A stretch of DNA of 64,000 bases from NCBI RefSeq assembly GCF_008806595.1, contig NZ_VZRB01000015.1, positions 1 through 64,000 on the forward strand, in the 5' to 3' direction. Below, piece after piece: positions 59,637 through 64,000 of this stretch (the stretch's first letter is position 1; each line of letters begins with the position of its first letter). Both the position numbers and the translations under genes were made by a program. Under the pieces are notes generated by a model that had not been told where the DNA came from, did not search any database, and saw nothing but the letters and a program-made list of their open reading frames with translations. This stretch comes from Streptomyces luteolifulvus. GTDB taxonomy: Bacteria > Actinomycetota > Actinomycetes > Streptomycetales > Streptomycetaceae.

Positions 59637-62600
59637 AGGAGGCCCCACTTCGCCAGGTTCTTGGGACCGGGCTTCATCGCAGTGATGACCTTGCCCTGAT
59701 AAGGCCCTTCCTTCGCCACCATGATCACCACCACCTGGCCATTGACCTTCTTGGCGAAACCCCTGGCCTGGGTGCCACCAGTCTTCCAGTCGAACGTCTT
59801 GTCCGGCGACGTCAGAACCTGCGAGAAGTTCTGCTTGAAGTACTCGAGCTGGGAGGCGACGCTTCCCTTGTTGGGAATCAGCCCGTCGTCCTTCAGGTGC
59901 CGCATCGCGTGACCGCCGCCCTTGTTCAGGTCGGTGAAGGCATCCGCGACTGTGTCCTGCGTGAAACCGATGGCACAACTCGCGTTGTGCACCAGAACAG
60001 GGATTTCGCCCGCCAGCACATAGTACGTGTGGAAGTCGGCGACGTTCAGATTGTGGACGCGCTGCTCGGCCGCGGCCCACGCCTTGGTCCCGCTGACCGG
60101 TGCGGAGGCACCGGCGTCGGTCCGCAGCGCGTCGCCGGGCTCGAGCTGCCCGGCGTCCCGCCAGGTGTTCTCGTCACCCGCCACCCAGAAGGGGTGGTTG
60201 TCGGTGGCCACCAGCGTGCCCGTGGCCTGCCCGTCGGGACCGGTGACGGTGACGTCCACCAGGTTCTTCTGACCTCTGCTGCCGATGGTCAGCTGGACGC
60301 GCTTGGCCTGGGTGCGGCCGGACTCCGGGTCGGTGGCCATGACCTGGTCGCCTATCCGGATGTCCTCGATGGCCTTGGTCCGGCCGTCGGCCATCAGGAC
60401 CCGGGTGCCCGGCGTGAAGCTGCTCTTCCCACAGTTGACCTTCTTGAAGATCTTCAGCTTGAGGGCGCTGAGAGCGAGGCCCGACAGGCACGAGGGCTTC
60501 TTGGTCTGCAGGCATTTCTCGATCTCGTCGGCTCCGATGTACCAGGCGATCAGGCGGTCGAGATAGGTGGTGGTGATGCAGCCCATGCCGCCGGCGCCGT
60601 CACCGCCGCAGACGAGGAGCGTCTCGCCCGGCTTCAGTTCCCCGTTCTCCATGACGATGGAGCGGTAGTCGACCAACCGCCTCTCGAGTGCCGCGCGAAG
60701 CTCCGCATCGGTGAGCGGCTTGCTGGTCTCCAGAGCCGCTTCCTGCTGGATCTGCTCCTTCAGTTCCTTGACCAGCAGGTCGGCGGCGGTCCCCAGGGCC
60801 TCGGTGTACGCCTCGGCGGCCGCGGCGTAGTCCGCTTCCGCGGCCAGCTGGGAAAGACGGGCCTCATAGGCGGAGTTGTTGGCGTCGAGGGAGTAGCCGT
60901 GGGCGATGGCGGCGGAGTGCTGGGCGCGCTGCGCCGAGCGGGCCGCCGCCTGTGCGTCCACCCGGGCCGCCGCGGCGGCGTTCCGGGCCGTCTTCGCGGA
61001 CTCGGCCGCCTCGGCGGCGGAGACAGCGGCCTGGTCGGCCGATTTGTCGGCCTGCTGAGCGTACGTGTTCGCCCGCTTGGCGGACGCATCTGCCTCGTTG
61101 GACCATTCGATGGCCTTGGCGGCGTCCTGACGGGCCTCCGCGGCGACCTTCTGGGCCAGTGCGGCGTCCTTCTGCGCAAGCGCCCCCGACTTGTACGCAG
61201 CCTGCAGCAGGATGTTGACCTCGGCGAGGTGGGCGGCGGCGTTGGCGTCCCGCTGGCGCGCCTTGTACAGGCCGACCTCCAGGAAGGGCCGGAGGCCGGA
61301 CGCCGGTCCCGACAGCACGGCCTGCGCCGCGGCCTGGACCTCTGGGCCCCCAACGGCCAGGGCATCGGCGACCGCGACGCGGTCATCGTCCTCCTGCGCC
61401 TTGTACTGGCCGGTCTCCAGAAACTCCGCCATGTCGGCCGCGGTACCGTCGAGCGCCTCACTCGCGGCGGCCTTCACGCCCGGCCCGCCATCTGCCGCGA
61501 TCTTGGCCACGGCGACCCGGTCGTCGTCCTCCTTGCCCGGGTAGGCGCGCGTGCGCAGCCACTCGCGCACCTGGTCGATCGGCTTGTCCAGCACGTCCAG
61601 CGCGGCCTGCCGCTGCGCGGGGATCTCGGTGGTCGTGGCGATGTGACCGACGCTGGCGCGGTCGTCCTGTTCCATGGCCAGCGCCAGCCTGACGCGCACG
61701 AACTCGGCTATGTCCTCGTCGCTTCCCGCCAGCGCGTCCCCGGCGGCCTCGCGGACCCAGCTTCCGCCGCTGGCGAGCAGGTTGACCGCAGCCTGGCGTC
61801 CCTTGGCGGCCGTGACCGACAGGTCGGTCGCCGCCGCGGCCTCGGTCACCAACTGCTGTGTCCGGGCGCCGAGTTCCTGGATGCGGCCGATCTCCCACTG
61901 GGAAGCGGCCACCTTCTCGTCGTGAGCCTCAGCGGCCTCCTCGGCCGCCAGGACCGCCTCGTCCTGCTGCTGGGCCAGCCGCTCGGCGTCCGCCTTGCGG
62001 GCCAGCTCCACCACGGTCGAGGCCTGGTCGGCCGCCTTCATCGCGTTGTTCGCGGCCTCGGTGGCCGCGTTCGCCGCCTCGGTGGCCGCTTTGGCGGCGT
62101 CCACCGCCTTGCCCGCATCGTCGGCGGCCTTGTTCGCCGCTAGCGCCGCCGCCTCGGCGTGCGCGGCGGTTTCGTTGGCTGCGTCGCGCGACTGCCGGGC
62201 GGCCGTGGCGGCCTGCTTGGCGTTGGACTGCGCCACTCCCGCCGCCCGCGTGGCCTGGTCGGCGAGCCGCTTGGCCTTGGCCGCCGCCGCGGCGGCCTCG
62301 TCGCCCTTGGCACCCGCCTCGCCGGCCCAGCGGCCCGCGTTCGCGGCGGCGGCAGCAGCCGCCGCCGCGTTCGCACCCGCGCTGGCCGCTGCACCGGCGG
62401 CGATCGCCGCCTGGTCGGCTGCGATACCGGCCTGGTCGGCGGCGGTCGCCGCCTTCCGCGCCCCGGAGGCGGCGGCGTTCGCCTTGTCCGCCGCTCGGCG
62501 GGCCGCGTCGGCCCGCCCGGCGTCACTGGCCGCCGCGCCCGCGGCCGACCTGGCCACGGATGCCGCGTTGCCGGCCTGGCTGGCGGCGTAGGCCGCCTGC

Positions 62601-63580
62601 GCTGCCGCCGAGGCGGCCACCCGTGCCGTCGCGTTCGCCGCAGCCGCCGAGGACACCGCCGTACGGGCCGCGGCTGCCGCCCGCTCGGCGGCAGCCGCCG
62701 CCCGCGTCGCGGCCGCTGCCGCCCGGCCGGCCGACTCCTTGGACTCCAGCGCCTCCGCCGCGGCGGCCTGCGCGGCCGCCTTCGCCGCCTGCGTTGCCTT
62801 CTCCGCCTTGGCCGCCTCTTCCTTGGCGGTCTCGGTCAGCTCCCTGGCGCGCTTCTGCGCCGTGTCGGCGAGTGTGGCCAACTGCGCGACGGTCAGCGTC
62901 TCCTGGTCACGCGCGGCCGCGACGGCCCACCCGTCGTCCAGGAAGTCCTGTACGTCCTCGTCGGTGCCGTCCAGCGCCTGTCCCGCGAGCAGCTTCACGT
63001 TCGTGCCGCCGGCGTACATGAGCTGGGCGACCCGGACCCGGTTGTCGTCGGCCCGCGCCTTGTTCTGCCCCGTCTCGATGAACGCGCTCACGTCGTCGGC
63101 CGTGCCGCTCAGCGCCGTGTTGCCGGCCTTCTTCACGCCCGGACCGCCGAGGGCAATGATCTGCCCCGCCTGGACGCGCTGGTCCTCCTCGTAGGCCGCG
63201 GTGAAGCCACCGTCCAGGAAGGCCTGCAGCTCCGTCTCACCGCCGCCCAGCGCGGTGTTGGCCGCCTCCCGTACGCCCGGACCGCCGATGGCCATGATCT
63301 GCGCCACCTCGACCCGCAGGTCCTCCAGCTGGGCGGCCGGCAGGTCCACGTCCATGAACGTCTGGACGTCCTCGATCGAACCCAGCAGGGCCGCCTCGGC
63401 CGCACGCCGGACGCCCTGACCGCCGTACTCCCACTCCATGAGGACGTCGGCTCGCGTGTATTCCGGTACCTCGTCGACCGCCGCGGCAGGACGCAGGTCC
63501 AGGCCCAGAACCATCACCAGGGCGATCAGCGCCGCCACGGAGCCGCGCCAAACCGGCACGGCCCGCAATCTGACACTCAA
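59633..63580 (-). CDS. Secreted polymorphic toxin with ALF repeats and HINT domain
   Basis: A 1315-aa protein. Signal peptide VPVWRGSVAALIALVMVLGL to AAAVDE. ALF repeats follow (about residues 40-240, e.g. AIGGPGVREAANTALGGG), then a 400-residue Ala-rich helical/coiled region, further ALF repeats and another coiled coil. A HINT domain near 1060-1210 starts TPGTRVLMADGRTKAIEDI and ends FHTYYVLAGEIPVLVHN, so it should release the C-terminal ~100 residues. That domain (MRHLKDDGLIPNKGS to GKVITAMKPGP) resembles BECR-fold RNases, though the class is uncertain. TTG at 63580 has GGGAGTG 5-6 bases upstream; a GTG at 63640 is a weaker alternative. Confidence 0.85.
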   Translation of the reverse strand: MSVRLRAVPVWRGSVAALIALVMVLGLDLRPAAAVDEVPEYTRADVLMEWEYGGQGVRRAAEAALLGSIEDVQTFMDVDLPAAQLEDLRVEVAQIMAIGGPGVREAANTALGGGETELQAFLDGGFTAAYEEDQRVQAGQIIALGGPGVKKAGNTALSGTADDVSAFIETGQNKARADDNRVRVAQLMYAGGTNVKLLAGQALDGTDEDVQDFLDDGWAVAAARDQETLTVAQLATLADTAQKRARELTETAKEEAAKAEKATQAAKAAAQAAAAEALESKESAGRAAAAATRAAAAAERAAAAARTAVSSAAAANATARVAASAAAQAAYAASQAGNAASVARSAAGAAASDAGRADAARRAADKANAAASGARKAATAADQAGIAADQAAIAAGAAASAGANAAAAAAAAANAGRWAGEAGAKGDEAAAAAAKAKRLADQATRAAGVAQSNAKQAATAARQSRDAANETAAHAEAAALAANKAADDAGKAVDAAKAATEAANAATEAANNAMKAADQASTVVELARKADAERLAQQQDEAVLAAEEAAEAHDEKVAASQWEIGRIQELGARTQQLVTEAAAATDLSVTAAKGRQAAVNLLASGGSWVREAAGDALAGSDEDIAEFVRVRLALAMEQDDRASVGHIATTTEIPAQRQAALDVLDKPIDQVREWLRTRAYPGKEDDDRVAVAKIAADGGPGVKAAASEALDGTAADMAEFLETGQYKAQEDDDRVAVADALAVGGPEVQAAAQAVLSGPASGLRPFLEVGLYKARQRDANAAAHLAEVNILLQAAYKSGALAQKDAALAQKVAAEARQDAAKAIEWSNEADASAKRANTYAQQADKSADQAAVSAAEAAESAKTARNAAAAARVDAQAAARSAQRAQHSAAIAHGYSLDANNSAYEARLSQLAAEADYAAAAEAYTEALGTAADLLVKELKEQIQQEAALETSKPLTDAELRAALERRLVDYRSIVMENGELKPGETLLVCGGDGAGGMGCITTTYLDRLIAWYIGADEIEKCLQTKKPSCLSGLALSALKLKIFKKVNCGKSSFTPGTRVLMADGRTKAIEDIRIGDQVMATDPESGRTQAKRVQLTIGSRGQKNLVDVTVTGPDGQATGTLVATDNHPFWVAGDENTWRDAGQLEPGDALRTDAGASAPVSGTKAWAAAEQRVHNLNVADFHTYYVLAGEIPVLVHNASCAIGFTQDTVADAFTDLNKGGGHAMRHLKDDGLIPNKGSVASQLEYFKQNFSQVLTSPDKTFDWKTGGTQARGFAKKVNGQVVVIMVAKEGPYQGKVITAMKPGPKNLAKWGLL

Positions 63581-63851
63581 CGTGTCACTCCCTTGTTCCG
63601 TTGTTCCGTCGAGATTCTGCTCGTTGAATTCAGCACACACTCTTTAACCGCACCATACCGTTTCCATGCCGCATTCAATGGGGCGACCACCGTCGCCCCA
63701 TTAACCAAAACCACCACCTTCGCTCACCTTTCAGGACAACTTTCGTAACCTGTCGTTATCCTTTCTTGATGTAAACCGGTACAACCTTTTGCGAGTGTGA
63801 CTGACTCCATAACGACCCGTCACTTCCCGTCCCATTTAGGGGAGTTCACGA
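63581..63851. other. Lower-GC divergent spacer with a perfect hairpin
   Basis: A 271-base region with noticeably more A and T than the rest of the window, between the toxin gene and a rightward gene. It contains an 11-bp inverted repeat AATGGGGCGAC/GTCGCCCCATT (63677-63687 and 63692-63702) with a 4-base loop, lying about 100 bases before the toxin start. It is not followed by a T tract on either strand, so it may be an operator rather than a terminator. Confidence 0.6.
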
Positions 63852-64000
63852 GTGGACAGGCTCAGGGATGCGAGGTTGTATGGGACGCTCAAGCAGTTTT
63901 CCGGCAGGTGGTCAGAGGGCTATTTCATTGCCGGGAGTGGGGGGCTGTGTATTATTTCCGAGTCCTTCACGCCCGTGCGCGAAATGCGTTCCGTCCGGTA
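63852..64000 (+). CDS. Partial gene at right edge, function unknown
   Basis: GTG at 63852 follows GGGGAG by 8 bases and opens a frame of 49 codons to the end of the window: RLRDARLYGTLKQFSGRWSEG and LCIISESFTPVREM. About three quarters of third positions are G or C, lower than neighbouring genes, consistent with acquired DNA. No family recognised from this fragment. Confidence 0.55.
   Translation, partial: MDRLRDARLYGTLKQFSGRWSEGYFIAGSGGLCIISESFTPVREMRSVR

Noticed and set aside
63677..63702. Hairpin called as a terminator
   Set aside because: It lies between divergent genes, not after a stop, and has no T tract on either strand; left as an unexplained palindrome.

Overview
The window is high-GC actinobacterial chromosome. 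GC-rich third codon positions, many GTG starts and several TTG starts, frequent 4-base start/stop overlaps, a conservon, an XRE/DUF397 pair, a Kgd-type 2-oxoglutarate dehydrogenase and an HspR-type site before lon all point to Streptomyces. From memory only, the backbone order (malic enzyme, kgd, lon, conservon, PBP/FtsW pair, LigD-polymerase/Ku) resembles the S. coelicolor core around SCO5261-SCO5309.

Layout. 1-8.2 kb: a lipoprotein gene cut by the left edge, a malic enzyme, an MDR dehydrogenase, a small HTH gene coupled to a stand-alone Clp-N protein under a promoter-embedded palindromic operator, a PadR/DUF4097 operon, a membrane-anchored hypothetical and a 59-aa DUF6104 gene with a TTG start. 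8.4-19.5 kb: an accessory cluster that joins a VMAP-type conflict system (Trypco1, trypsin-VMAP-C with a frameshift, MoxR ATPase, vWA protein) to a cyclophane RiPP module (50-aa FxsA-like precursor ending in YEDAP, FxsB-like radical SAM enzyme, TIR-like/NB-ARC/TPR protein). 20-31 kb: kgd, an OmpR-type two-component pair, a spermidine-synthase-like protein, a rhomboid-like protein, lon and a secreted GH25 lysozyme. 31-39.6 kb: MarR, XRE/DUF397, a PP2C-like protein and a complete conservon (cvnA-D) followed by a StyA-like monooxygenase. 39.6-54.3 kb: a secreted coiled-coil protein, a TetR gene and two divergent diiron-oxygenase-like genes, Uma2 and DUF3291 genes, an orphan CvnA-like kinase, a PBP/FtsW pair, a repeat-rich secreted SH3 protein, an orphan kinase/lipoprotein pair and a CX5R phosphatase. 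54.4-59.1 kb: NERD protein, LigD polymerase/Ku (NHEJ), cyclophilin and an arginase-family enzyme. 59.2-64 kb: a large secreted ALF-repeat/HINT polymorphic toxin with a probable immunity gene, then a lower-GC divergent spacer and a gene cut by the right edge.

Two signals stand out. First, the FxsA-like peptide ends in Y-x-D-x-x instead of F-x-S-x-x, inside a VMAP-type system. Second, the spacers between convergent genes repeatedly carry tandem, partly decayed copies of the 3' end of one flanking gene. I find this at six of the seven convergent junctions that have a real spacer (near 4.2, 7.5, 19.6, 55.3, 57.5 and 59.15 kb); four other convergent junctions abut or overlap. I know of no description of this pattern, and it needs a quantitative test. 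No rRNA, tRNA, CRISPR array or insertion sequence was seen.
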